Source: Branchinecta lynchi | Taxonomy: Eukaryota; Arthropoda; Branchiopoda; Anostraca; Branchinectidae | Direction: 5' to 3' | Assembly: GCA_023053575.1 (NCBI GenBank) | Contig: JAKZAP010000011.1 | Location: forward strand, 1,922,001 to 1,986,000 | Length of the DNA: 64,000 bases | In this document: piece after piece, positions 44,034 to 56,060 of the stretch | How positions within the stretch are numbered: the stretch's first letter is position 1 | Layout of the letters: the number at the start of each line of letters is the position of its first letter | Made by a program: the position numbers and the translations under genes | Notes under the pieces: generated by a model | Databases searched by the model: none | The model's input: only the letters and a program-made list of their open reading frames with translations | What the model was told of the DNA's origin: nothing

Positions 44034-44338
44034 GAATGTGTTCCACCCTTCTAACAATAGTTACTAATAGTTACTATTTCCGTTCCATCCTCATGAAAAG
44101 TTACTACGCTGACCGTTCCAACCTTGTCGGAATAGTAACTAATAGTTACTATTTGCTTACCATGCTCGGGAGCGTAGTAAGCGTAGTAACTACGCATCTC
44201 TGTAACGTGATTGGTCGGATTCGCCCCTGGCGTGAGATCCTGCTGGAAAATAGAAAAATCGTTCCAGCCTTGACGGCGAAAAGCCAGAATTCGTGACGTC
44301 ATGCGTAGTAACTACGGTAAGTAGGATGGAACACGCTC
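44034..44338. mobile_element. MITE, second copy of the 35.8-kb family, inverted
   Basis: Left end GAATGTGTTCCACCC, right end GGATGGAACACGCTC, flanked by TAT on both sides (44031-44033, 44339-44341). Nearly the same sequence as 35766-36063 in reverse, with few substitutions, so both copies are young. Confidence 0.82.
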
Positions 44339-45106
44339 TATGAAGCCGACACAACTCTCCATTGAAGAAATTTGAAAATATGATTTCCTAGGGAAGGTTT
44401 CGTTTTGAAAGCGTTACATCTGGTTGCGATTCACATGTGTCTTAGTTTTGTAGTCAAAACCCGCTTCAGTGGTGGAAATGAATGAGTGAGTGATTAGTTT
44501 ACACATTGAAGCCATGCACTATGTGAAACGCGTATATAGAGGCGAGCGATCAGAGCCGCCGTCACGCGTTTACATTTAACTCGCGTGTCGATGGAAAATC
44601 CTTAAAGTTTAATCGAAAAGGGCTGAGATAAGACAGTCTAGTTACCCATCACGAATTCACTTATAGAGGCTTTAAGACCCGATGAAAGTGTTACTTCCTT
44701 GCCCCGCTATTCACGAATAATCGATTTTCCTGAAGTGGAATTTCCCTGTCAATGTCAGATATGCGGTACCTTTTTGCGCTTGTACCTGTGATATATGCTT
44801 GATGAAAACGGTTTGGAGAAATAAGTGTTCACGCCATCTACCTTCCGCAAGCTGATCAATGGCCACTGAAAAGCCAGGTTTGTATTGAGATAGTAGAATT
44901 TTGTGTTGTGAGGACGGTCTTAAGATTTTCTGGACATTATACTAGAGAAAATAGTGAAAACTAAAAATTCCCTTACTACAGTCCAAATAATGCAGTGTAA
45001 TCAGTTAAATGGTACAAAAGTAAGTTGGCTTTTCCGTTAAACTTTAAGTGCTCATAGTCAAAATTGCAGTTTTTTATAAACATTTATAATTTCCTATATA
45101 GTCGTA

Positions 45107-45880
45107 TTCGGGGGGGGGGGGGGATCTCGTGCTACGGCGATGAAACTTGGCAGGCATATCGGGGACCCGACCAAACTAACATGGAAATAGTCATTCCCTG
45201 ATCCGACCACCGTGGGGGGAGTTGGGGGGAGGGAATCCGGAAATAGGTGATCGGATGGAGCGATTGGGATGAAACTTGGTGAGAAGAACAAGCACACGCC
45301 CTAGATACATCAGTGAGAACCGGACCGGATTCTGGCACTGTTGGGGTAGTTAAAGGGGGGGGGGCGGAATTCCTGTGATCGCGAGTTAAGGTCCTTCCTG
45401 ATGGGCTAGGACGATGAACCTTCGCTTATACATTAGCGACTTGGCACGATTCTCGTAGCAATAGTCAGTTTCTCGATCCGACCATCTTGGGGGGGATGGA
45501 GGGAGGGGGAATCCAGAATCTTCAGGTATATGTCACTTTAGTACGGGAGATCGGATCTTAATGAAACTTGATATCTGGAAGGACTTCGTATCTCAAATGT
45601 TCTATCTCAAGTCCGGACCGCATCCGATGAGTGTGTGTGTGTGTGTGGGTTTGGGGGTGGAGGTGTCAACCGGAAATCTTGTGACAAGCCCTAGATTGAT
45701 CAATGACAAGAACCGGACCGGCTTCGGGCACTGTGGGGGGCGTTGGAGGGAGGGGGTCGGGAATTCCGGTGACCGCGAGTTAAGGTACTTCCAGATGTGC
45801 AAGGACGATGAAACGTGACGAACATTAGAGACTTTACAAGATTATTTAGAAATTGTCACTTCCCAGATCCGACCATCCCT
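45107..45880 (-). mobile_element. Family A fragment, minus orientation
   Basis: GGGGATCTCGTGCTACGGCG, GATGAAACTTGGCAGGCATA, ACCGGACCGG and GGGGGGAGTTGGGGGGAGGG are complements of family A core words. A GT microsatellite lies at 45632-45647. Confidence 0.75.
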
Positions 45881-46133
45881 TAAAGTACTCATCTTAACCT
45901 CAAAGTACAAACATACTTTTAAGTAAAATATACATTTTCATGATCCCCGTGATCCCATGATCATTTTTGGCCTCAAGGATTTTCCTTAGAAAATTAATTT
46001 CTAGCTCCCTTAAAGCACAATGGACACTTCTAATGCTTTACTTTGTATTAAATGCTTCACAAATAAACATTTCCGACTTCCTTTCAAAGGCGCTATGAAA
46101 ATCCGCCGTTTTCTTGTTATCCCTTGTCTTTAC

Positions 46134-46167
46134 CTCTCTGGCATTTCGGCGATCCAAATCTTCGGAG
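46134..46167 (-). CDS. Small exon, unrecognised gene (second of a pair)
   Basis: Minus-strand 34-bp exon: acceptor ATATCCCAG, donor GTAAAG after GAGAG. It completes the split codon left by 46268-46331 and reads APKIWIAEMPER. The intron between the two is 100 bp. Alone it is too short to be convincing; the phase match and three good splice sites support it. Confidence 0.4.
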
Positions 46168-46267
46168 CTGGGATATCGTGGCAGGAAATTCAAAAACTCC
46201 CAGCAATGCTTGATAGAAAAGGATATATTTGAGACGTCACCAAAGTCAAGCCGCAGATGCAGTTTAC

Positions 46268-46331
46268 CTGATTGTTCTTGTGTCTCATCAGAAGTTCCAT
46301 GGCTTAAAGTGCCTATTAAAAGTTTTTCTTT
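46268..46331 (-). CDS. Small exon, unrecognised gene (first of a pair)
   Basis: Minus-strand 64-bp exon: acceptor CTATTCCAG, donor GTAAAC. Reads KEKLLIGTLSHGTSDETQEQ, then S and one base. Joined to the next exon it gives ...QSAPKIWIAEMPER. No family is recognised. Upstream and downstream exons were not found. Confidence 0.45.
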
Positions 46332-46389
46332 CTGGAATAGTGTTGTGAAGCTTGATTACCTTGCTTTATGAAAATGTACAAGAATATGC

Positions 46390-47010
46390 AATTAGCTTAA
46401 AACAATAACATAGCTACAAAAATCATTCAAAAACAAATAACCTATTCAAATCTGAATTATAGAAGGTAATTTATGCATACAATAAAGATCTACTAAGTAC
46501 TACAAGAAACATGACTTTTATCTTTGTCCAAGCTAGTAAATTGAGCATGTACTGGCCCAAAAAATTACGCTTTGAAATATCACAGAGAGGAAACTGTTGA
46601 AAAAGCTGCTGATGTAGGGGGTAAGCATTGTTCCTAGGTTGTTACAGAGTGGTATTGGGGTAGTTTGATGTGCCCATTGAATTTAAAGAATCTTGACCGC
46701 AGAGTGAAACAAATCTTCTGACCGAATGATACGTTCATGATTCCCGAGGGCCCGTGATCATTTTAGCCTCAAGGTTGAATTACTTAAAGTACAAACATTT
46801 TCAAAATATACATTTTCATGAACCCGATCAGCCTATCATCATTTTTGCCTGAAGGGTTTGACGACAGATGAATTTGTAGCGCCATTAAAGTGCACATCAT
46901 CAGAGCCAAGTATAAATAAAAAATATTTTTACCAAACAATACATTCTAGTGATTTCCAAGGACCATGATCATTCTTATCTCAAAGGTTTTGCTTACAGAT
47001 GATCATGACA
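46390..47010. repeat. Diverged 'GATCATG' repeat family
   Basis: CCGTGATCATTTTAGCCTCAAGG, AAAGTACAAACATTTTCAAAA and ATGATCATTTTTGCC-type phrases at 45885-46010 and 46725-47005 are the complement of the tandem array at 54700-55590. Confidence 0.6.
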
Positions 47011-50000
47011 GACACACGAATTATCAAATTGCTACTTTCATCCTCAGACCCAGCTGATATGAGCTTCTAGCTTTTGTTTTGGTACCGGGGGGTCGTGCTG
47101 GGGGGAGGGGGGCTGCCAATTTAAAGTTAAAGCTCCCTCCTGCAAATGGCAGTGTTCGGTATGAGCGTTCGTTCGTACCGTACTTTTGCAAAAATTTAAA
47201 CAGTGACTTGACTTAAATTGTGACCTCAAGTGTTTCTGTCTTTGACGTGCCAGTGCTATTCGTTTTTGGATATTTATGGCTAATTAATAAACTTGATTTG
47301 ATGTGAATTGACCTGAATTCCCACTTCGGTGAGAGTAACGTCCAATCGGTCTGTGTTACTCCTGGTCTGAATTGTCCCAGTAGTAGCCTATTCCAGTTCT
47401 TACTTGACCACTCATTATCCATTAGCTTCAGAAGGACATGGTGGATTCAGAAAGAGCATTCTATTCGTTGATCACTCTTTCAGGAAAGAAGTCAGATCGC
47501 ACTCATGTTTTGACTTGGCATTTTGTAAGTTGCTTGGGATTTCCTCTTGGATGGAGTTGATCGAGTTGGGCTTTGTTTCTGATGTATCGGTGGAAGAAAA
47601 AAGCTTGCTTGTATCCCAAAACATAGAGCAGATGTGTTTTCGTGTTTCGAGTAGAAACCGACGTATTGAGAGAGTTTAGGCGCGTGAACGAATGGTAAAA
47701 AAGGGCCGAAACTGCGTGAGCTAGTTATATTGATAAAAAACAAGAGCTAAGAGTCCATATGGCACTCCTTACGGATAGGTGGTGGATGCAAGTAGATGAG
47801 ATTATTACAAAATAACTACTTCTGACTCCTCCGCGGTCCTACAAGAAATGTGAAACAGTCAGAGGGAGCAACTGAGCAACAAAAATTAAAAAACATCCGG
47901 AGTGTGGCTTTATTTATTTATTCATTATGCTTAAATCAACTGATTCATTGAGTGACGCTATAAATACCATTCAAAAATGTACACTTTGGATAACTAAATG
48001 AAAATGGATTACGTACTACATTTTTCACTTGTGAAAAAATTGGTACATGTTGCAGGTTTGATTTGTGGTTTCAGTTGTGTTTTTATGAGAAATTTTTCAA
48101 CTTTTACTTCTAAACTGAAACAGGGTCTTTTATTTTAAAATCAGAAACTAACTGCGTGAAAAAATGGGGAACCAAAGCAGAAATTTGAAAATGATATTTT
48201 AATAGCAGATACGTCGCGAATTCGAAAGTTTTTTATTACGATTGTAGCAGCAAAAGGAACATGAGTTAAAGCAACGGCTGTCGAAAACAAATTGGAGGAC
48301 AAATGCCTTGCAAATATGGTTGACAATTCGGGCACATCTAAGCCGAGATCTAAGCCTCTGCAGGCGATGCATATGGGCCCTAAGTATGTCACTATATCGC
48401 ATGCTTAAAAACTCCCGATACGACAATTAAGACATTCACTTTCATCCACGGTACTATTTACAAAAAAAAGTGGCATTCACCAGCACCGAAAGAAAGACCC
48501 TTTCCTGACAAAGAAGTGGCAATACGGTTAAAATTCTCAACCAACGCAGTTTTGATTTACTCAGTAAACCTATGTCGTAGGCATATTCAAGGTAGGAACA
48601 AATCTCGGATCAGTGACATTCGAATTGACCGGATGCACTATGCTAGGCTAAAATAAAAAATGTAAGGAGATAATTATCTCACCCCTCTGCCCACTGGTAA
48701 ATAAGAAGAAAACAGAAGAGAACCAAAAGATACCCTATCGGATAGCCGGTTATACCAAGAGCGCAAAACACCACAATTAGAAAGTGAAATACTTCGAGAA
48801 AGAAGAGACAGGCTGAAGCGTGAGATAAGTTATGAAACGTACCTATTGATTAAATTAAAAGAGCATATAAAGTTTCATTTTTATTTCTAGGTTCAAGCGT
48901 TATTTTTCAAATACCGTGGGCGTGATCACATCCCATACCTGTCTTAAACGCGACTTGGATTTTCACTAACATCAAGGTTTTTCTGAAAGATCTTAAATTC
49001 ATAAATCGAACAATTTACCGAATGGATGATCGGCCGGTAAGAGTCGCACAAAAGCAGAATTAACCATTTTTTCTTAATTGTTAGTTAATTTGACCATGTT
49101 TACGTAGTTGTTCCCTGCATTCGTTACTGTGCAGAAATATTTGCAAGGTTGGAGTTTTTATTATTCTTCTGCGCCGGAGAAAGTTAGGTGTCGTCCGAAC
49201 TTAATGCTACTGCATATATATGCGAATGAATACAAATATTCCAGATTACACTGAAGAGTTATATGACACTGAGAGTTTCAGCTATATTGTTCATTTGCGG
49301 ATTAATTTGTAGTTGTCAGCCGTATTTTTCATGTACGGCTTGCGGGTTAATTTATAATCACCAGTCTAACATCGTGTTAAGCGTTAGGGAAGTGAGCTAA
49401 TGACGTTACTCGACGATTATTTCCTTAGGACAGATCCATCGTCGGATCTATCTGGCAGGCACATCGCTCAACCTCTCGAATTGGTCTTCGCCATTTCTCT
49501 ACACTGCTGCATTATTTGCTTCTCTAGTTTGCTGTCAAGCTATCCGTTTCCAAAATTATCTGAACAGGATCTGTCAGATAAAGAGTCGTTCCCCATGTCT
49601 GGCCAGAAGTCAAGGGAACAGAAGCTGAGAGTGGTGTCAGGAAAGTTTTACTACTTCGCCTTAGTTTTTCTCGTTATCTGATCGGAGTGTTAACTATCCC
49701 AAGGGACGGCTCGTGAGGAAGCAGCTACTAATATAATTTAATTTAATTCAAATCGTAGCCAATGGGGGCCGCCACATTACAATGAACATGCATGCACAAA
49801 AACAAACTGTAGATGAGAGGCGCGAAGCCTCCTACATTAAAAGCCCAGTTTTGGCTAGACCCCGACGCCGCGATATTGCGCTGAAAGTGAAACAGCCAAA
49901 ATGGCGGTGCGCCGATCGCCGACGCTGATACATCGGCGGCGATTCGTTTGTGTTTTGGCGCCTGCGTACCACTTTTGATATATTCTTGTGCTTGTGTTGT

Positions 50001-50335
50001 ACTGACGAAACTTCGTACACACAGTTCTTCCTAAATTGTCATCAAGCGTGACAATCTGGAGTTTATTTTCCGGCTTTGTCGCTCTCTGAACTCTGACAAA
50101 GTACAGACAACAAAAGGTCCAGCCAGAGCCCGACACAGAAGACAAATTCATAATGCACGGGATGGGAAAAACCAAATACAGCATTTATAGTGCATTTGTA
50201 ATTCGAATTTTTGCTTGAACTCGTGCTGAGAGAAAGTTTTGCCCTATGCCCGAGCTAGCCCACCACTCCAAAATAAGATAGTTAAACACAAAACTCAACG
50301 TCGAAATACCTACCAAGTTCCAGAGCATATTTTTG
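47011..50335. other. Long stretch without recognised genes
   Basis: 47741-47800 is a family A left end (CAAGAGCTAAGAGTCCATAT). Frames at 47404-47679, 48141-48426, 49400-49681 and 49855-50184 have no known motif. GCCAAAATGGCGGTGCGCC near 49898 (AAAATGGCGG, a YY1-like promoter word) sits in a locally CpG-rich patch and could mark a promoter, but no exon follows convincingly. Confidence 0.3.
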
Positions 50336-50690
50336 TATGGCACTTGCTATCGCAGTTTCTGTCCGTCCGTCGGTGTGTCCGTTTTGCTAGTTCGGGCACT
50401 TCCACATAAGCTAGTCCGATGAAACTTCGCAGGCATATCGGGGACCCGACCCGATTAAATTTGAGATAGTCACTTCTCCGATTCGACCATCTGGGGGGGG
50501 GGGGGGGGTGTAGTGAGGGGGAATCCGGAAAATTGAGGCAATTCAAACTCTCGAACGGGTGATCGATCTTAATGAAACTTGATATGTAGAAAGATCTCGT
50601 GTCTCAAACGTCCCACTTCAAATCCGGACTGGATCCGGTGACTTTGGGGGAGTTGGGGGGGGGGGGAGAAATATTGGAAAATAGGGTGCT
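50336..50690 (-). mobile_element. Family A right-end fragment, minus orientation
   Basis: Begins TATGGCACTTGCTATCGCAG, TTTCTGTCCGTCCGTCGG, then AGTTCGGGCACTTCC and GCAGGCATATCGGGGACCC, complements of the family A right end. It includes G-tracts at 50490-50508 and 50655-50668. Confidence 0.8.
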
Positions 50691-51214
50691 AAGGTGCGAA
50701 AAACGCCTATCAGTTGGCGACCTGCCACCAAAATGTTTCGTTGGCGTGCTGCTTCGCTAGGTTATGACGCGCCGGTGGCGTTCCGCCGCTGATTCTTCAA
50801 ACCGGCGCGGTGTCGGGTCCTTTACCAGTAAACATACCCGAAGCACTACCGTTCCGTCTAGCCATGTCACCATAGGAAAGAGTGAAGGAGAGAGTTGTTA
50901 TTGAGGACGCGAAGGGTCTTCGCGCCTGTGAGCAAGCTTCGACTATAGATTTGCACATGAGAATCGCTGTATTTATTTGTGTGGGTGTTCCTTACTTTTG
51001 TCTGGCTTTCGTAGTCCGTTCGTTACTGTCAACCACCAGCTTTGTTTTTTTGTTGCGGGTAAACTGTGATCCAGCAAAAGGCAAGGCAAAGATGCACCTG
51101 GGACATAGACCGTGACATGCCGGGAGTTTAGAACAAAAAATCACGGCTGACATCTAGTATTTAAAGGTGGAACCATTCAGAAATTTTTAAAGGAATAAGC
51201 TATTTTGCGGTGGA

Positions 51215-51695
51215 ACCCTAAATCGTAAGGGACTTGGATCCAGCTCGAACAAACCGGCTTACTAGGTTACCAAATCAGTGACCAACAGGTGGAGCAATCC
51301 TTGTACTTCTCACCTTGACCGATCATGTGATTTTTGAAATTATCCCGTGTTTAGCATATTCTTTGAAAAGTGTGCTGTTAAATCGTAGGGACTTGGATCC
51401 AGTTCGAACAAATCGGCTTACTAGGTTACCAAATCAGTTATCAGCAAGTGGAACAATCCTTGTACTTCTCATCTTGACAGATCATGTGATTTCTGAAATT
51501 ATACCATGTTTATGATATTCTTTGAAAAGCGTATTAGCTACTTTGCCGTGTTCGAAAGTTCGAACAAACCGGCTTACTAGGTTACCAAACCAGTTAGCAA
51601 CCCGTGGAGTAATCGTTGCACTTCTCACCTTGACAGATCATGTGATGTCCGAAAGTATACCATGTTTGGGGTATTGCTAGAAAAGTGTTTATGGC
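51215..51695. repeat. Tandem repeat, about 160-bp unit, three copies
   Basis: TCGAACAAACCGGCTTACTA, GGTTACCAAATCAGT, CAATCCTTGTACTTCTCA and TTGACAGATCATGTGAT recur in order at about 51246, 51406 and 51559. No coding. Confidence 0.9.
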
Positions 51696-52280
51696 GTGCA
51701 GAACCAGCTGTAAAACTATACACTGTAAGTTTGAGCTCTCGGGTTTGCTCCAGAACATAAAATCAGGAGATAACCAAGTTTAATGATCATTTGTGTTACC
51801 AGTAAACCAACAAGTTAGCAAGTTCATTAGTTTGACTCAATCAGCAACTACTTGAATAATAGTGATCATGTTCTTTGTCTGAAAAAGGCAGCAGCTACTG
51901 CTTTAGTTAGCACATTAGTTGCTACTTTACCCAAGTCAGGAGTTTTCATCAAATTTACAGTGGATGGTTTACTAGGTTATGGTTCCGACCCTCAACCAGA
52001 ATAATACAAAGGGGTTTGGTTTACTGCGTGTGGTTGGTCACTGGACTTACTGGTCTGATGCCATCTCGCATCCATCGACACATGATACTCGACCTAGCGC
52101 CCTAGCCCAGACATTCAGTAGGAGTTTCCCTGGCCAGTCCTCCCAACGGTAGCCTACTTACTTACTTGTACAGCTAGTAGGGTACTACTAGTGGGAACAG
52201 ACAATATCCGCCTTAGTTTATGTTAGTCCCCAGACTAGTTTATGTTAGTCTCTCATTGTGTCATAACCAGCGCTTCTGAT

Positions 52281-53270
52281 TTTTGGGATCCCAAAACGTA
52301 AGTGGAGGGATACCTATGACATCGCAAAAGTTGTTTGTCTGTCCGTCCGTCTGTAAGCACGATAACTCTCGAAGGGAATGAGATATTTTGATGAAACTTG
52401 GTGTGAAGATTCGTTGGGTCGGCGGACCAGTCGAGTTCGTAAATGGGCTTTGTAGCCCTACATTTAGGGGTGGGGGAGGGGGTTCAAGTTAAGAGGCAAA
52501 CAAAATATTTTGAAACAGCTAATGTGATAGTCGATGATGGAGTAAGAAGACATGCTGAACACGAGGGTGAAAACCATTTTTGTAATCGGACAAGTAGTTC
52601 GCTCGGAATCCGTCCAAAACCGGAAAGTTTGTTAAAAGTAAAAGTTTTATTTGAAGTTGATTAGATGTTCGATTAAGGGGTAGGAAGACATGCTGAAGAC
52701 GATGGGGAAAACCATTGTCTAAAATTAAAAGTTTTATTTGGAGTTGATTAGATGTCCGATTTAGGGCAAGAAGACATGGCGAACACTTATGTGGAAACAA
52801 TTTTCTACCCGGACATATAGTTCGCCCGGAATCCGGCCAGATTCGGAAAATTGTTAGAAGTTAAAGTTTTTTTCGCAGTAGATTAGATAACCGATTTAGG
52901 GGTAAGAAGAGATGTTGAATCGGTGTGTGACAGTCATATTTTACCCGGACACAGAGTTCGACAGGAATCCGGCTGGAGTCGGAAAATTTGTTCTAAGTTA
53001 AACTATTATTTGAAGTTGATTAGATGTTCATTATTGGGGAAAAAAGATACCCTGAGTTCGTTTTCGAGCTTTCTTTTTTCGCCGGACAAGTAGTTCTCGA
53101 GTTCGGCCGAAACCGGGAAATTGGCAGAAGTGGCAGGAAGGAAAACAGATATGACTTATAGGGATATCTGAACTATAGGGAGTCCGACGATGACTGGATC
53201 TGGCTAAGACAAGACTCAGTTGTCTGGATCAGATATTGAATTTTTGGGATCCCGTCGAAACCTTTGGTCT
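52281..53270 (+). mobile_element. Family B element, about 990 bp
   Basis: Opens with TTTTGGGATCCCAAAA (52281-52296) and CGTAAGTGGAGGGATACC, then TTGTCTGTCCGTCCGTCTG and GATGAAACTTGGTGTGAAGA; diverged sub-repeats; closes TTTTTGGGATCCCGTCGAAA and CCTTTGGTCTTGTT. Same boundaries as the 34.2-kb copy. A LINE begins directly after the right end. Confidence 0.8.
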
Positions 53271-53275
53271 TGTTT

Positions 53276-54135
53276 GTCAGCGGGAAAAGTTAGAACAGTT
53301 ACAGTTAAGTTATTTTAAAAGGGCACGAGGTCTAAGTAATAGAATTAATGGATTGGTGGTTAGGGGGGATTTAGGCCTAAGGTCGCTGAAGAGTATTAGA
53401 TCGGTAAAAATGATTAAGTATTTAGAAAAAATACTAATGTTGCAGTGTGAAAGACTATTCAAAGATGTGTCTTGAGTCGTTGAAGGATAAACACACGATT
53501 CCTGGGCTTTCCATATTCGTTCAATATTAGATAGTTGCGGGCTTGGTTATATGTGGAATAGAGGGGAAGGTCCGGGGAGAGAGTTAGGATTTGTGTCAAA
53601 AGAAGTTAGTAGTAGGTTAATTGACCAAGAAATCCAGGTTTGGTTAGCTAGGATAAGATATAGTGGATCCTTGAGTTTATATGCAGAGGCTAAAGAGATT
53701 TGGGGTGAAGAAATTGAATGAAACTAATTTAAATATGAGGGCAGATAGCTTGCCGCTTTGTGAAAGACGAAAGTATTCGGGAAGTGTTAGGGAGAAATCT
53801 GGTCCTTACTTTTGTCCAATGTACGGTGAGGGAGATGAGCATCTAATTCATTTTATGTGTGGATGTGATGAAATTGAGGATGTGAGGGAGGAAATTTTTA
53901 AGGGAGGGATTCATGGGAGGAAGTGATTGTTACATATTATGCGGAGTAGGGATTTTCTTAGTATAAGAAACCTGGCGAGGTTCCTCAGAGTGGCCAGTCT
54001 TCACAGGGAAAAGTGTTTGAGTGGGGTTTAGTGTAGTAGTGTGACCGTTTATTTTTGTATTTACATGTTGTTGCTTATGTGTGTTTGTTATGACCTTTGG
54101 GCTTTCAAGGCAAATAAATATCATATCATATCATA
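53276..54135 (+). mobile_element. Non-LTR retrotransposon 3' end, first of two in tandem
   Basis: Reads REKLEQLQLSYFKRARGL, VRGDLGLRSLKSIRSVKMIK, then a stop; later MRADSLPLCERRKYSG and a zinc knuckle YFCPMYGEGDEHLIHFMCGC. These are ORF2 segments between the RT domain and the C-terminus. The second cysteine of the knuckle is replaced (CPMY instead of CPxC). Stops and frameshifts show decay. The tail is GACCTTTGGGCTTTCAAGGC, AAATAAA and TATCA repeats. Confidence 0.82.
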
Positions 54136-54672
54136 GTAAGAAAAGCTAGAAAGCTAGAACCTGGGCTTCCTGTTGGTGAGGTGAAAACGTGGTCGAAAGT
54201 CGTTTGTTGGACCAGGAAGTTCAAGGTTGGCAAGTGGCCAAGGACGGATCCGTGTCTTTAAGGTTTATGAGGGATTTGATTAGTTGTAGGGCAGACAGCC
54301 TGCCTCTTGGGGAGAGAAGGCGGTACATTGGGAGGACAAAGGGCCCGGTCGGTCCGGTACTCATGTCCGATTTGTGGTAGTATGGATGAGAATTTGAAAC
54401 ATTTGTTGTTTGAGTGCGAAAATTTGAATGAACTTCAGGTTATAAATTTTTGGAGTGAATGAAAGAGTGGTGGATGAAGAATGGATGTGCAGGATCACGA
54501 GAAATAGTCGTTTCATGAGTATTAAACAGTCGGCGAGGTTCCTCAGGGTAGCCCTAGTCCATGGGGATAGGTGCTTATAGAAGGTATTATTTTTGTTTGT
54601 GTGTGCTTATTTTTCATGTATTTGCCATGGCCTTTGGCTCTTACTGTAAATAAATCTTATCTATCTATCTCA
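54136..54672 (+). mobile_element. Non-LTR retrotransposon 3' end, second of two in tandem
   Basis: Starts right after the TATCA tail of the preceding copy. Codes for SCRADSLPLGERRRYIG and, in the next frame, MDENLKHLLFECENLNELQ, the zinc-knuckle tail. Ends TTGCCATGGCCTTTGGCTCT, TGTAAATAAA and TCTTATCTATC repeats. Same subfamily as 43555-44010. Confidence 0.8.
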
Positions 54673-54699
54673 TCTATGGCGCTTGCAAATCTGGGTCAG

Positions 54700-55590
54700 A
54701 GGATGACTATGGGAATTCCTCAACTCATTCGTTTATGATATTCGTTTTTAAGCAAAACTTTTGAGGCACGAATGTTCATAGGTCCTTATGGGGGTCAAGA
54801 AAATGTATCGTTTAGTCGAAAGTTCTATTTTGTGCACTTTGCGGTGATAATGCACACTTTAAAAGTGCTAGAAATCGTGTGTAAGCAAAGTTGTTGAGGC
54901 AGAAATGGTAATGGGTCCTTGGGGATCATCAGGAGGTATCATTTGCTCAAAAGTATATTTTGTACTTTGCAGTTAAGATGAGTACTTAAACAAATTCATT
55001 CGTAATCAAAGCATTTGAGGCAAATATGATCGTGGGCCCTTGGGGATCATGAAAATGTATTTTTTGGTCAAAAGTATTTTTTTCACTTTGGCGATCAAGA
55101 TGCGCAATTTGACGGCGCTAGAAATTCATTTTAAAGCAAAACCTTTGAGGCAAAAATTATTATGGACCCTTAGGGATCATGATCGTTTTCTCAAAAGTAT
55201 TATTTTACTTTGCGGGTTAAGAAGATTACTCTGAGTAATTCATTTGTAAGCAAACTCTTTGATAAAAAGATGACCGTGGACCCTTGTAGATCATGAAAAT
55301 TCATCTTTTTACCAAAAGTATTTTTTTTTAGTTTGCGGTCACGATGCGCGCTTAAAGGGGACTCGGAATTCATTTGTAAGCAAAACCTATGAGTAAAAAA
55401 TGAGAAACATCAGAGGCATGGTATCGCAGTCTATCGTTTGGTCAGTTGTATTTTTTTTAGACTTTTCAATTATGATGCGCACTTTAAGGGGGCTAGGAAT
55501 TCATTTGTAAGCTAAAACCCTTGGGGTGAAAATGATCATGGACCCTTCGGAATCATGACAATGTATCTTTTGGTCAGAAGTATTTTGGTC
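54700..55590. repeat. Tandem array, about 125-160 bp units, about seven copies
   Basis: GATCATGAAAATGTATCTTTT, GGTCAAAAGTATTTT, TTTGCGGTTAAGATG and ATTCATTTGTAAGCAAAACC recur from 54720 to 55590. The complement of the same repeat lies near 46 kb. Confidence 0.8.
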
Positions 55591-56060
55591 AAAGTAATCC
55601 CAGTTATCAAGTTTCATTAAGATCTGACCACCGGTTACCCGGATCCGGTCCAGCTCTGTCAACAGTGTATCTAGGGCTCGTGCTTGTTCTTCCTACCAAG
55701 TTTCATCCCGGTCCCTCCTCTATGAGCGTGTCACAAGATCTACCTTTCCCCGCTCCAACTTCCCCAAAGTCACCGGATCCGGTCAGGACTCAAAATGAGA
55801 CTTCTGATTCACTAGTTTATCACCCGTTCGAAAGTCATACATACGTCATAATGCTTCCAGATTTACCCCCCCCCCCTGGTTGGATCGGGGAAACAGCTGT
55901 TATTGAGCATATATATGGTCGAGTCTCTAATAGACTGCCAAGTTTCATCGTCCCAGCACATCTGGAAGTACATTAACTCGAGATCACCGGACCCCCCCCC
56001 TCCAACTACCCTCACAGAGCACGGATCCTGTCCTGTCATGTCAGTTAATCCAGGCCTACC
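55590..56060. mobile_element. Diverged family A core fragment
   Basis: ATCAAGTTTCATTAAGATCT, ACCAAGTTTCATCCCGGTCC, GTCACCGGATCCGGTCAGGA and CCAAGTTTCATCGTCCCAGC are family A core words. It continues directly from the tandem array at 54.7 kb, so the two may form one element. Confidence 0.65.

Noticed and set aside
49890..49980. Start codon in AAAATGGCGGTGCGCC
   Set aside because: The frame stops after about 25 codons; at most a promoter-like YY1 word.
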